From assembly GCF_027533845.1 (NCBI RefSeq), contig NZ_JAPZVN010000001.1, forward strand, positions 248,001 to 312,000: 64,000 nt of DNA. The letters run 5' to 3'. Origin of the DNA: Streptomyces sp. RPT161. Lineage in GTDB: Bacteria; Actinomycetota; Actinomycetes; Streptomycetales; Streptomycetaceae. Of this stretch, positions 1 to 9,059 are shown piece by piece. The position numbers and the translations under genes were made by a program. Below the pieces are notes generated by a model, which was given only the letters and a program-made list of their open reading frames with translations, was not told the DNA's origin and did not search any database. Position 1 is the first letter of the stretch, and every line of letters begins with the position of its first letter.

Positions 1-289
1 ACTCGCCGTCGGCCAGCACGCTGACGATCGCGCCGGACTTGACCGCCAGTTCCACCCCGAACTCGACGCTGACCTCGTCGGGCGCGGCCCGCTCCGCCGC
101 GTCCCGTACCGAGGCGGCGACGCCGGTGATCAGGCCGCGCAGGTGCTGGACCCGGGCGACGACCCCGTCGAGGGCGCCGACGTCCTCGTAGTCCCCGTAC
201 TCCTCGCCGTCCGCGAGGACGGGCGCGGACAGCCGGGCCCACACCTCGGTCCCGTCCGGCAGTTCGATGCGCTCGACCCGCTCCCCCAT
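1..289 (-). CDS. Trypco1-like (CU044_2847 family) protein, N-terminal part
   Basis: The gene runs off the left edge, so only about 96 N-terminal residues are visible. It starts at an ATG at 289 and reads MGERVERIELPDG, with a beta-rich start (ELPDGTEVWARLS). A helix follows (VARVQHLRGLITGVAASVRDA), then the segment VSVEFGVELAVKSGAIVS. That VEFG-x-ELxxxSGA pattern matches what I recall of the trypsin-co-occurring domain 1 (Trypco1) found in actinobacterial CU044_2847 proteins. These small proteins often accompany trypsin-like or NTPase modules in predicted conflict or signalling systems. Their biochemical function is not established. The partner gene, if any, lies outside the window. The family call is a pattern match by eye. 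Confidence 0.6.
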   Translation of the reverse strand, partial: MGERVERIELPDGTEVWARLSAPVLADGEEYGDYEDVGALDGVVARVQHLRGLITGVAASVRDAAERAAPDEVSVEFGVELAVKSGAIVSVLADGE

Positions 290-508
290 GGCCCCCTCCA
301 CTCTCCGGCGGGGCGACTGGCCCGCGCCGTGTGCGACGTGGTGGAAGATCAGGCTAGTCGCCGGACGGCTGTGAATTAAGGGGATGGCGCGAAAGCGACC
401 CCGTCGGGGGCCGCGGGGGTGCGCATGCCCCCGGGCCTGCGGACGAAGGGGCGGCCGAGCGGTCTTAAGCTGGCCGAAAACGTCCCTGTTTCTGATCTGG
501 AGCACCCC

Positions 509-688
509 TTGTACTTCACGGACCGCGGCATCGAGGAGCTGGAGGACCGGCGCGGTGAGGAGGAGGTCACCTTCGAGTGGCTGGCCGAGCGACTGCGTGA
601 GTTCGTCGACCTCAACCCCGAGTTCGAGGTCCCGGTCGAGCGGCTGGCGACCTGGCTGGCGCGCCTCGACGACGAGGAAGAGGAATAA
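509..688 (+). CDS. DUF6104-type small acidic protein
   Basis: A 59-residue acidic protein beginning MYFTDRGIEELEDRRG and ending in an acidic tail (LDDEEEE). I chose the TTG at 509, preceded by GGAG at 497-500 or so, because the family I recall (DUF6104, streptomycetes) begins MYFTDRG. An in-frame ATG at 419 would add 30 residues of low-complexity, unfamily-like sequence. The body is predicted helical (VTFEWLAERLREFVDL, VERLATWLARLDD) with no signal peptide or membrane segment. No function is known. It is probably monocistronic, because the next gene has its own promoter and operator region. Confidence 0.7.
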   Translation: MYFTDRGIEELEDRRGEEEVTFEWLAERLREFVDLNPEFEVPVERLATWLARLDDEEEE

Positions 689-719
689 AGACCTCCGGGC
701 CTCCCTTGACTTCTCCAGT

Positions 720-761
720 ACGCGATATATCGTGTCTGGCAGAGGACGCGATATGTTGCGT
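720..761 (+). promoter_or_regulatory. Twin palindromic operators at the DUF4097-padR promoter
   Basis: Two related 16-bp imperfect palindromes lie 26 bp apart, start to start. Site 1 is ACGCGATATATCGTGT (720-735, 7 of 8 half-site positions symmetric). Site 2 is ACGCGATATGTTGCGT (746-761, 6 of 8). A TTGACT hexamer at 706-711 with TATCGT at 728-733 would put site 1 over the -10 region and site 2 just downstream. The second cistron encodes a PadR regulator, so autoregulation is the likely role. That assignment is inference. Confidence 0.6.
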
Positions 762-785
762 GTACCCCAGCCTCGGGAGGCCCGG

Positions 786-1643
786 ATGTCAGCCCATGCG
801 TGGACCGTGGCGGAACCACAGAAGATCAGCTTCGACGGCCCCGTCACCGCCCTGCACGTCCGCATCGTCGGCGGGACGGTCAACGTGGTCGGGACCGACG
901 AGGGTGCCGCCCGGCTGGAGGTCTCCGCGATCGAGGGACCACCGCTGATCGTCACCCATGACGGGGGCAGGCTCACCGTCGGCTACGAGGACGTGCCCTG
1001 GAAGGGACTGCTCGGCTGGCTCGACCGCAAGAGCTGGAAGCGGGAGGCCGTGGTCTCGCTCGCGGTCCCCGCGGACACCCGGGTGGAAGTGGGCACGGTC
1101 GGCGCCACGGCCGTGGTCTCCGGGGTCTGCGGCGACACCGCGGTGCACGGCGTCAGCGGCGACACCACCCTGGTCGGCCTCTCCGGCCCGGTGGAGGCCG
1201 ACAGCGTCTCCGGCAACGTCGAGGCGCAGGCCCTCTCCGGCGACCTCAAGTTCAGCACCGTCTCCGGCGACCTGACCGTCATCGAGGGCACCGGCTCCAA
1301 CGTCAAGGCCGACTCGGTGAGCGGCAACATGGTGCTCGACCTGGACCCCTCCGCGGGCGCCGCGGTCCAGCTCAACACCGTCTCCGGTGATCTCGCCATC
1401 CGTATCCCCGAGCCCGGGGACGCGGAGGTCGACGCCAACACCGCCAGCGGCGCGGTCTCGTGTGCGTTCGGCGAACTGCGGGTTACCGACCAGTGGGGCG
1501 CCAAGCGGATCACCGGCCGGATCGGGCACGGCGCCGCCCGGCTCAAGGCCACCACGGTCTCCGGCGCCATCGCGCTGCTGCGCAGGCCGCCGCTGGAACC
1601 GGCGGAACCGGTGGACGCCCCGTCACTGCGGAAGGACGTCTGA
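786..1643 (+). CDS. DUF4097 family beta-strand repeat protein
   Basis: A 285-residue protein made of repeated short beta elements. The motif SGD/SGN recurs (VHGVSGDTTL, ADSVSGNVEA, FSTVSGDLTV, ADSVSGNMVL, LNTVSGDLAI), the pattern of DUF4097 'adhesin-like' or toastrack right-handed beta folds. No signal peptide or transmembrane helix is visible, so it is probably cytoplasmic. The ATG at 786 follows GGGAGG with good spacing. The stop lies one base before the PadR gene, so the two are translationally linked. DUF4097 proteins are often paired with PadR or PspC-type regulators and are thought to act in envelope-stress sensing. A ligand- or sensor-presenting role here is inference. Confidence 0.85.
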   Translation: MSAHAWTVAEPQKISFDGPVTALHVRIVGGTVNVVGTDEGAARLEVSAIEGPPLIVTHDGGRLTVGYEDVPWKGLLGWLDRKSWKREAVVSLAVPADTRVEVGTVGATAVVSGVCGDTAVHGVSGDTTLVGLSGPVEADSVSGNVEAQALSGDLKFSTVSGDLTVIEGTGSNVKADSVSGNMVLDLDPSAGAAVQLNTVSGDLAIRIPEPGDAEVDANTASGAVSCAFGELRVTDQWGAKRITGRIGHGAARLKATTVSGAIALLRRPPLEPAEPVDAPSLRKDV

Positions 1644-1644
1644 G

Positions 1645-2595
1645 ATGCCCCCCGTCTTCGCACACGGCCGCCTGCGGCTCTACCTGCTCAAGCTGCTGGA
1701 CGAGTCGCCGCGGCACGGCTACGAGGTGATCCGGCTGCTGGAGGAGCGCTTCCAGGGCCTGTACGCCCCCTCGGCCGGAACCGTCTATCCCCGGCTGGCC
1801 AAGCTGGAGAAGGAGGGCCTGGTCACCCACACCACCGAGGGCGGCCGCAAGGTCTACTCACTGACCGACAGCGGGCGGGCGGAACTGGCCGGCCGCCAGG
1901 GCGAGTTGGCCGACCTTGAGCAGGAGATCCGGGACTCGGTCTCCGAACTGGCCGCCGAGATCCGCGAGGATGTCCGCGGCTCTGCCAGCGATCTGCGCCG
2001 CGAGGTCCGCGAGGCCGCCCAGCAGGCCCGCAGCAACGGGCGGGACGGTGGCCGCGAGGAGTACCGCCGGATGAAGGAGGAGAGCCGCCGGGCCAAGGAG
2101 GAGGCGCGCACCGCCCGCCAACAGGCCAGGGACGCACAGGCGTTCGCCCGCGAGGAGGTGCAGCGGATCGTCCGCAGAGTGCAGGACGAGGTGCGCGAGC
2201 ACGCCCGGCAGGGCGACTGGCAGAGCGCGATGAAGGAGGGCCTGGCCCAGTTCAGCCGCGAGATGAGCAGCTTCGGCAGGTCCCCGGAGGACGCCCCGCC
2301 CGGTCCGTGGGAAAGCGCCACCGCGTCGCAGGCCCCGACGGAGGACATCCCGCACGCCTCCCGGCCGTCGCACGTCAGGCCGGAGTCCCCGCGGGAGACC
2401 GCGCCCGATTGGGCGGCGGAGGACGACACGGCCTCCACCAACCCGGCCCGTGACCTGGAACGCCTGCTGGACCGCTTCCGCGACGACATCCGCGACGCCG
2501 CCCGTGACCACGGGGTCACCGCGGCCCAGCTACGGGACGTGCGCCGCCACCTGGCCGGCGCCGCGGCCCACATCGGAGCGGTACTGCGGCGGTGA
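1645..2595 (+). CDS. PadR family transcriptional regulator with long C-terminal coiled coil
   Basis: A 316-residue protein whose first ~80 residues form a PadR winged helix (RLRLYLLKLLDESPRHGYEV, then GTVYPRLAKLEKEGLV). A highly charged Arg/Glu/Ala-rich helical region follows, about residues 85-215. A Pro/Ser-rich linker comes next, and another helical segment ends the protein (LERLLDRFRDDIRDAARDH). Ordinary PadR proteins are 110-180 residues, so the C-terminal half is an unusual extension, probably a coiled coil for oligomerisation or partner binding. It starts 1 nt after the DUF4097 stop and surely shares its promoter, where two palindromes sit. It is likely an autorepressor of this operon. 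Confidence 0.9.
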   Translation: MPPVFAHGRLRLYLLKLLDESPRHGYEVIRLLEERFQGLYAPSAGTVYPRLAKLEKEGLVTHTTEGGRKVYSLTDSGRAELAGRQGELADLEQEIRDSVSELAAEIREDVRGSASDLRREVREAAQQARSNGRDGGREEYRRMKEESRRAKEEARTARQQARDAQAFAREEVQRIVRRVQDEVREHARQGDWQSAMKEGLAQFSREMSSFGRSPEDAPPGPWESATASQAPTEDIPHASRPSHVRPESPRETAPDWAAEDDTASTNPARDLERLLDRFRDDIRDAARDHGVTAAQLRDVRRHLAGAAAHIGAVLRR

Positions 2596-2633
2596 GGCGG
2601 GAGGTGCCTGGCGGGCTTCCCCCGAAGAACTCC

Positions 2634-3602
2634 TCAGACCGTCAGCACGACCTTGCCGAACAGGTCGCCGGAGGCCATCTTGGCCAAGCCCTCCCGGGCC
2701 TGGTCGAGCGGCAGTACGGAATCGATCACCGGCCGCACCGAGCTGGCGGCGCAGAAGTCGAGCAGGCCGGCCAGCTCCTCCTTGGTGCCCATCGTGGAGC
2801 CCACGACCTTCAGTTCGAGGAAGAAGATCCGGTTAAGCTCCCCCGCCTTGGGGGTGTTGCCGCTGGTCGCGCCGGAGATCACCAACGTACCGCCGGGCCG
2901 CAGCGACCTGACCGAGTGCGACCAGGTGGCCGCCCCGACCGTCTCGATCACCGCGTCCACCCGGTGCGGCAGCCGCGCCCCCGGTTCGAAGGCCTCCTCG
3001 GCGCCCAACTCGACGGCGCGCGCCCGCTTCACCGCGTCCCGGCTGGTGGCGAAGATCCGCAGCCCCGCCGCCTTGCCCAGGACGATCGCGGCGGTGGCCA
3101 CACCGCCCCCCGCCCCCTGCACCAGCACCGAATCACCGGGCCGTACGTTCGCGTTGGTGAACAGCATCCGGTACGCGGTGAGCCACGCGGTGGGCAGACA
3201 GGCCGCCTGCTCGAAGGTGAGTTCCCTGGGCTTGGGCAGTACGTTCCACGCCGGTACCGCCACCCGCTCGGCGAAGGTGCCCTGGTAGCGCTCGGTGAGG
3301 ATGGAGCGCGGCTCACGCGGGCCGACCCCGTGCCCCGACTGCCCGATCACCGAGTGCACGACGACCTCGTTGCCGTCCGCGTCCACCCCGGCCGCGTCGC
3401 AGCCCAGAATCATCGGCAGACTCTCCTCGGTCAGCCCGACGCCCTGCAGCGACCACAGGTCGTGGTGGTTGATCGAGGCTGCTCTGACGTCCACGACCGT
3501 CCAGCCCGGCCGCGCGTCCGGTTCGGGACGCTCCCCCAACTCCAGCCCGCTGAGCGGCTGGTCACGGTCGAAACGAGTGGCATAGGCGGCGAACATGGTC
3601 AT
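2634..3602 (-). CDS. Zinc-binding-type (quinone reductase-like) alcohol dehydrogenase
   Basis: A medium-chain dehydrogenase/reductase of about 320 residues. The N-terminal GroES-like domain contains VVDVRAASINHHDLW and ILGCDAAGV. The Rossmann domain begins VRPGDSVLVQGAGGGVATAA. The family's C-terminal segment PLDQAREGLAKMASGDLFGKVVLTV is present. The cluster of structural Cys residues of classical zinc ADHs is absent, so an NADPH:quinone-type or enoyl reductase is likely. The substrate is unknown. MTMFAAYA at 3602 is chosen; a start at 3596 (MFAAYA) is equally possible, while the longer start at 3662 lacks family support. It is convergent with the padR operon. Confidence 0.8.
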   Translation of the reverse strand: MTMFAAYATRFDRDQPLSGLELGERPEPDARPGWTVVDVRAASINHHDLWSLQGVGLTEESLPMILGCDAAGVDADGNEVVVHSVIGQSGHGVGPREPRSILTERYQGTFAERVAVPAWNVLPKPRELTFEQAACLPTAWLTAYRMLFTNANVRPGDSVLVQGAGGGVATAAIVLGKAAGLRIFATSRDAVKRARAVELGAEEAFEPGARLPHRVDAVIETVGAATWSHSVRSLRPGGTLVISGATSGNTPKAGELNRIFFLELKVVGSTMGTKEELAGLLDFCAASSVRPVIDSVLPLDQAREGLAKMASGDLFGKVVLTV

Positions 3603-4114
3603 GAAGCTAATCCCACGGGCGTTTGCCCACCAGTCCCCGCTCCGTGAAGCGACGCACATCACCCGGACCGGTACCGCCCGAAGCGTTCGGCGAGACCCTC
3701 ATGCCCGGTGTGATCCGTGCTGCTCGCCAACCGGGCGCCGCCCATTCGCGAGCCGGGTGTGTCAAAATCGGAAAACGGGCGATCCCCGTTGCCCCATCGG
3801 GCCGGTACACCAGGGCCGGACCGCGATGGGCACCGCTGTACGAGTCGTACATCCCCGCGCTCCACTTCCCGACATTCGGGCAACGGCCGCAATTAACCGG
3901 CCGTTCGGGACGCGGCAGGGAGAATTTATGGACTCGTCAGTAGAAACAGTTATCCGGTAGAACGGATCATTCCACCCCTCACCCGGGGTCCAGTGCGTGA
4001 GTGCGACGCGCACGGCGGACGTACGCCTCCCACCGCGGAGACGGCGGACGCCGCCCCGCCCTCCCCGAACCGGGGGGAGTACCCTCAACAAGCATTTCGA
4101 CAAAGGGGTCAATT
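3603..4114. other. 512-bp intergenic region upstream of malic enzyme
   Basis: A long non-coding stretch between the divergent oxidoreductase and malic enzyme genes. It holds promoters for both directions and one short ORF with a good ribosome site (3928-3960, listed separately). Longer ORFs crossing it on both strands are low-complexity shadows without family features. The AT-rich patch at 3920-3970 is the likeliest place for a promoter or leader element. Confidence 0.5.
3928..3960 (+). CDS. Candidate 10-codon leader ORF
   Basis: ATG at 3928 is followed by nine sense codons and TAG (MDSSVETVIR). A strong purine-rich ribosome site (GCAGGGAGA) sits 4-5 nt upstream, better than that of many real genes here. 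It lies 154 nt upstream of the malic enzyme start, on the same strand, in a locally AT-rich patch. A translated leader in the malic enzyme 5' UTR is possible. It may also be chance. No attenuator hairpin is obvious to me between the two. Confidence 0.25.
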   Translation: MDSSVETVIR

Positions 4115-5314
<1,200 letters not shown>

Positions 5315-5362
5315 GGGGATCTTGGGGGCAGGCTCCCCAACTCCCTGAAATACAGGACCACA

Positions 5363-5394
5363 TGGCGGCTTGGGGGACTACCCCCAAGCCGCCA
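5363..5394 (+). terminator. Hairpin terminator after malic enzyme
   Basis: A perfect 14-bp inverted repeat (5363-5376 and 5381-5394) with a four-base loop. It begins about 49 bases after the malic enzyme stop and lies between convergent genes, so it may serve both strands. No U-tract follows, as is usual in streptomycetes. Confidence 0.75.
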
Positions 5395-5501
5395 CGCGCA
5401 TCGGGGACTTATCCCCAGCCGGTTCCGCCGCGCCGACGAGCACCCCGCAGCGTGGCCCGGCCGGTACCGGACGGACCGCCGTCCGGACCGGCGTAGCAGG
5501 C

Positions 5502-6269
5502 CTACTTGAGGCCCAGAACCACCGCGTCCGGCACCGAGCGCCACACCGCCCGCGCCTCGCTGAAGCCCGCGTCCCGCAGGGTCCGGGCGTGCCACTCGAC
5601 GGGATGCGGCTCACCGTCCGCGTGGTCACCGAAGATCTCGTACCGCCGGGCCACCGCGTCCGCCAACTGGTCGTCGGCGGCGGCCAGTTGCCACCACTCC
5701 CGCCAGTCCGGGACCCCGCTCGCCGCCCGCTCGCGCTCCATTCGCGCGTGCCGCAGCGCCTGCTCGGCCGCGTTGATCCGCGGAGTGGCCGGATCCGGCA
5801 TGTGGTCGGCGTTCATGAACACCCCGCCGTCCTTGAGCACGCCCGCGATCTGCCCGTACACCCGGGCCAGCGGCTCGGTCTGCAGCCAGTGCAGCGCGGT
5901 GGCGGTGAGCACCGCGTCGTACTCGCGGTGCGGCAGCTTCCGCGTCCAGTCGGGGTCGCGCAGGTCGGCGGTGACGAACTGGATCCGCGGCTCGTCCGCG
6001 AAGTGCCCCCGCGCGATGGTGAGCAGCGCCGGGTCGAGGTCGAGCGCGGTCGAGCGCGCCTCGGGCAGCCGCTTGAGCAGCCGGTCGGAGATGCTGCCGG
6101 TGCCGCAGGCCAGGTCCAGCACGACGGGCGCCGGACCGGCCACCGCCTCCACGAGGTCGAGCATCACCCGGAACCGCTCCTCGCGGTCCGGCAGGTACCA
6201 CTCCTGCTGGCGGTCCCAGCTGTGCTGCCATGCTTGCCAGTCGGCGGGAACGATGCCTGTTTCCGTCAT
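5502..6269 (-). CDS. Class I SAM-dependent methyltransferase
   Basis: A 255-residue methyltransferase. The SAM-binding motif I is VVLDLACGTGSIS (about residues 62-74), followed by the acidic motif II in ALDLDPALL. The post-motif region is YDAVLTATALHWL, with a trans-aconitate methyltransferase/UbiE flavour. The substrate is unknown. ATG at 6269 is chosen because AGGGGTGA lies 6-12 nt upstream; an in-frame start at 6314 has no such support. It is divergent from the CGNR gene across about 96 bp. Confidence 0.85.
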   Translation of the reverse strand: MTETGIVPADWQAWQHSWDRQQEWYLPDREERFRVMLDLVEAVAGPAPVVLDLACGTGSISDRLLKRLPEARSTALDLDPALLTIARGHFADEPRIQFVTADLRDPDWTRKLPHREYDAVLTATALHWLQTEPLARVYGQIAGVLKDGGVFMNADHMPDPATPRINAAEQALRHARMERERAASGVPDWREWWQLAAADDQLADAVARRYEIFGDHADGEPHPVEWHARTLRDAGFSEARAVWRSVPDAVVLGLK

Positions 6270-6365
6270 CACGGTCACCCCTGCTCGTAATACCCTGGTA
6301 GCGGTTGCGCCCATTACAGCGTCGCCGCAAGCCCGACCCTAGACCGCACTGAGTAAGGACCACAA

Positions 6366-6947
6366 GTGGAACTGGCTTATTACTCGGACTATGCCGTGCG
6401 GCTCGTGAACACCGAGCGCCCGGACCACGGCGAGGACGCCCTCTCCTCGGTCGAGGCGGTGCGCGAACTCTTCGGCCCCAACCGCCAGGCCGCCCGCCGG
6501 GCGGGCGACGCCGACGTGACCCGGCTGCGCGCGGTACGCACCAGGCTGCGCGCGGTCTTCGAGGCCGCCGCCGAGGGCGACGAGGTGCGGGCCGTGGACC
6601 TGCTCAACGCGCTGATGCTGGAGTACCCGGTCAGCCCGCAGATCTCCGGCCACGGCGACCTGGACGACCAGGGCCGCCCGCAGTGGCACATGCATCTGGC
6701 CGACCACGCCAACAACGCCACGGCCGCCTACACCGCGCCCGCCTGCATGGGCCTGGCGTTCCAGCTCACCGGACTCGGCGCGGACCGGCTGGGCGTCTGC
6801 CAGGCCGCCTCGTGCCGCAACGCCTACATCGACACCTCGACCAACCGCTCGCGCCGCTACTGCTCCGACCGCTGCGCGACCCGGGCCAACGTGGCCGCGT
6901 ACCGCGCCCGCAAACGGCAGGAGCAGCAGCAGAACGCGCAGGGCTGA
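6366..6947 (+). CDS. CGNR zinc-finger (ABATE domain) putative stress regulator
   Basis: A 193-residue protein of the ABATE/CGNR family, predicted transcriptional regulators of actinobacteria. The N-terminal ABATE domain contains LVNTE and RLRAVRTRLRAVF. The C-terminal zinc finger reads LGVCQAASCRNAYIDTS, then SRRYCSDRCATRANVAAYRAR, giving four Cys ligands and the typical basic tail. The family-defining CGNR tetrapeptide appears here as SCRNAY. GTG at 6366 follows AAGGA at 6354-6358. Target genes are unknown. The divergent methyltransferase is one candidate, by position only. Confidence 0.85.
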   Translation: MELAYYSDYAVRLVNTERPDHGEDALSSVEAVRELFGPNRQAARRAGDADVTRLRAVRTRLRAVFEAAAEGDEVRAVDLLNALMLEYPVSPQISGHGDLDDQGRPQWHMHLADHANNATAAYTAPACMGLAFQLTGLGADRLGVCQAASCRNAYIDTSTNRSRRYCSDRCATRANVAAYRARKRQEQQQNAQG

Positions 6948-6962
6948 GTAGCCCCGCGACCG

Positions 6963-7376
6963 CTAACGCGCCCGCGTACGGCGGGAGACCGACCGGTCGG
7001 ACCACACCGGCCGCAGCGCGCCGACCGCCCAGGAGACCGCTGCCACGGGAGTCCGCCGCAGCCCGCGCGGCGGCCGGAACCGCCCCAGCACCCGGGCGAG
7101 CAGCAGATCGTCGGGGACCGTCCCGAACATCCGGCTGTCCGACTCGGCGAACGGGTTGTCCCCCAGCACCCACCAGCCGGCGTCCCGCCGCTCCACCGCC
7201 CGTTTGACGATCAGCAGGTCCTGCTGCAGCGGATGCCGCAGCACCACCACGTCGCCGGCACGCACCGCCGCCCCGTAGCGGACGAGCAACTGGTCCCCGT
7301 GGTGCAGCGTCGGCACCATCGAAGGCCCCGTCACCTCTGCGAGTCCGAACGGCAGCCTTGCCCCCTGCTGGCGCAT
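6963..7376 (-). CDS. sodX: Nickel-type superoxide dismutase maturation protease
   Basis: A 137-residue S26 signal peptidase-like serine protease that removes the SodN propeptide so that His1 can bind nickel. The catalytic Ser is in VTGPSMVPTLHHGD (Ser19) and the general-base Lys in LLIVKRAVE (Lys58). VLGDNP matches the C-terminal box of the family. No transmembrane anchor is visible, consistent with cytoplasmic SodX enzymes. ATG at 7376 is chosen for the perfect AGGAGG 6-7 nt upstream. It is divergent from sodN across 139 bp, which makes the functional assignment very secure. Confidence 0.93.
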   Translation of the reverse strand: MRQQGARLPFGLAEVTGPSMVPTLHHGDQLLVRYGAAVRAGDVVVLRHPLQQDLLIVKRAVERRDAGWWVLGDNPFAESDSRMFGTVPDDLLLARVLGRFRPPRGLRRTPVAAVSWAVGALRPVWSDRSVSRRTRAR

Positions 7377-7456
7377 GCCGAGCCTCCTGTCAGATCCTCC
7401 ACCGGGTCCAGGGTGACACCAGACTTTTGTCCTAAGCACCAGGGGGCACCCGGGAA

Positions 7457-7485
7457 ATGGGACTCCTCAGGGAGTAATGTCCCAT
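7457..7485 (+). promoter_or_regulatory. Hairpin in the sodN upstream/leader region
   Basis: ATGGGAC (7457-7463) pairs with GTCCCAT (7479-7485), and inside it ACTCC (7462-7466) can alternatively pair with GGAGT (7471-7475). It lies 31 nt before the sodN start, just ahead of the AAGGAAGGA ribosome site. It could be an operator or a leader RNA hairpin. In S. coelicolor sodN expression is nickel-responsive, partly through an antisense-acting sRNA pairing to the sodN leader. Whether this hairpin takes part is unknown. Confidence 0.4.
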
Positions 7486-7515
7486 CTGCAAAGACGATCA
7501 CAAGGAAGGACAGCC

Positions 7516-7911
7516 ATGTTCTCTCGCCTGTTCGCGCCGAAGGTCAAGGTCAGCGCCCACTGCGACCTGCCCTGCGGCGTCTACGACCCGGCCCAGGCCC
7601 GTATCGAGGCCGAGTCCGTCAAGGCCGTCCAGGAGAAGTACCAGGCCAACGAGGACGCGGACTTCCGCACCCGTGCCCTGATCATCAAGGAGCAGCGCGC
7701 CGAGCTGGCCAAGCACCACGTCTCGGTGCTGTGGAGCGACTACTTCAAGGCCCCGCACTTCGAGAAGTACCCGCAGCTGCACCAGCTGGTGAACGACACC
7801 CTCAAGGCCCTGAGCGCGGCCAAGGCCTCCAACGACCCGAAGACCGGCGAGAAGGCCCTTGAGCTGATCGCCGAGATCGACAAGATCTTCTGGGAGACCA
7901 AGAAGGCCTGA
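7516..7911 (+). CDS. sodN: Nickel superoxide dismutase
   Basis: A 131-residue precursor of the hexameric cytoplasmic Ni-SOD, which converts superoxide to oxygen and hydrogen peroxide. A 14-residue propeptide (MFSRLFAPKVKVSA) precedes the nickel hook HCDLPCGVYDP. His15, Cys16 and Cys20 become His1, Cys2 and Cys6 after cleavage. The rest is the four-helix bundle typical of the family, and the length equals the usual precursor. ATG at 7516 follows AAGGAAGGA. The processing protease sodX is divergent next door. Expression is probably nickel-controlled, as in other streptomycetes. Confidence 0.97.
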   Translation: MFSRLFAPKVKVSAHCDLPCGVYDPAQARIEAESVKAVQEKYQANEDADFRTRALIIKEQRAELAKHHVSVLWSDYFKAPHFEKYPQLHQLVNDTLKALSAAKASNDPKTGEKALELIAEIDKIFWETKKA

Positions 7912-7985
7912 CCTTCGCTCAGCTTTCTTCGGCTCTCCAAGGCAGAAGCCGGATCTGCGAGGACACCACCTTCACAGATCACCAG

Positions 7986-8016
7986 CCGCCCCCGGTCCGC
8001 CACGGACCGGGGGCGG
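7986..8016 (+). terminator. Hairpin terminator after sodN
   Basis: A perfect 14-bp GC-rich stem (7986-7999 with 8003-8016) and a three-base loop, 75 nt after the sodN stop. The next gene on the same strand starts at 8067, so this separates two transcription units. Confidence 0.8.
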
Positions 8017-8066
8017 TCGGCTTTCGCCGTGCGGAAGGATCCGCCGGATTCGGCGAGAATGGCCGG

Positions 8067-8966
8067 GTGACCCCACCTGCCTGCCTTGACGCGCTTGAGC
8101 CGCGGCTGCCTTCGCCGCTTGTGGGCGTCGTGGACGAGCGGCTGGCGCGGTGGGGGGTCGAGTTGCTGCTGAAGCGGGATGACCTGATACATCCCCGGAT
8201 TCCGGGCAACAAGTACCGCAAGCTGCGGCTCAACGTACAGGCCGCCATTGACGGCGGGCACCGTACGTTGCTCACCTTCGGCGGGGCGTACTCGAACCAT
8301 CTGCGGGCCACCGCGGCCGCCGGACGGTTGCTGGGGTTCCACACCGTGGGCGTGGTGCGGGGCGCGGAGCTGGCCGACCGGCCGTTGAATCCGTCGCTGG
8401 CGCGGGCCGCCGAGGACGGGATGCGGCTGCACTTCATCGACCGCGCGACGTACCGGCGCAAGACCGAGCCCGATGTGGTCGCCGGCCTGGAGCGCCGGTT
8501 CGGCCGCTTCTACCTGGTCCCGGAAGGCGGCAGCAACGCGGCCGCCGCCACCGGATGCGCCGACCTCGGCCGTGAGCTGCGCGGTGTCGCGGACGTGGTC
8601 ACCGTCGCCTGCGGCACCGGGGGCACGCTGGCCGGGCTGGCCGCCGGGCTCGACCACGGCACCCAGCGGGCGGTCGGTTTCCCGGTGCTCAAGGGCGGCG
8701 GATTCCTCGACGGCGAAATCCAGCGGCTGCAACAGGCCGCTTTCGGTGGGCGGCGCGGCGACTGGCGGCTCGACACGCGTTTCCACTGCGGCGGATACGC
8801 CCGTATCACGCCCGAACTACGGGAATTCGCCGACGAGTTCGCCGAACGGCACGGGCTGAATCCCGACCTCACGTATGTGGCGAAAATGCTCTACGGGACG
8901 TACGCACTCGCCGCGGAGGGCGCTTTCGCTCCCGGCACGAGGGTGGCGGCGGTCATCACCGGCTGA
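8067..8966 (+). CDS. PLP-dependent D-cysteine desulfhydrase / ACC deaminase family enzyme
   Basis: A 299-residue fold-type II PLP enzyme. The PLP lysine is in the motif IPGNKYRKLRLN (about residue 51). The substrate loop is TFGGAYSNHLRATAAAG and the phosphate-binding loop is ACGTGGTLAGL. These features group it with D-cysteine desulfhydrase (DcyD) and 1-aminocyclopropane-1-carboxylate deaminase. The two cannot be separated by eye, so the substrate is left open. GTG at 8067 is the first plausible start and lacks a strong ribosome site. It is preceded by the sodN terminator and is probably monocistronic. Confidence 0.85.
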   Translation: MTPPACLDALEPRLPSPLVGVVDERLARWGVELLLKRDDLIHPRIPGNKYRKLRLNVQAAIDGGHRTLLTFGGAYSNHLRATAAAGRLLGFHTVGVVRGAELADRPLNPSLARAAEDGMRLHFIDRATYRRKTEPDVVAGLERRFGRFYLVPEGGSNAAAATGCADLGRELRGVADVVTVACGTGGTLAGLAAGLDHGTQRAVGFPVLKGGGFLDGEIQRLQQAAFGGRRGDWRLDTRFHCGGYARITPELREFADEFAERHGLNPDLTYVAKMLYGTYALAAEGAFAPGTRVAAVITG

Positions 8967-9059
8967 CCCCGCTCCCGGAATACCGGCGGAATCGGTTTCG
9001 GTGAGATCGGTCCTCCCTTCCGGGTCCGGATGTCTGACCGTCCGGTTAGCCTGGGGTGC

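Noticed and set aside
6325-6350. A dre-like CTAGACC upstream of the CGNR gene
   Set aside because: Only half of the palindrome matches and it more likely is part of a -10 region.
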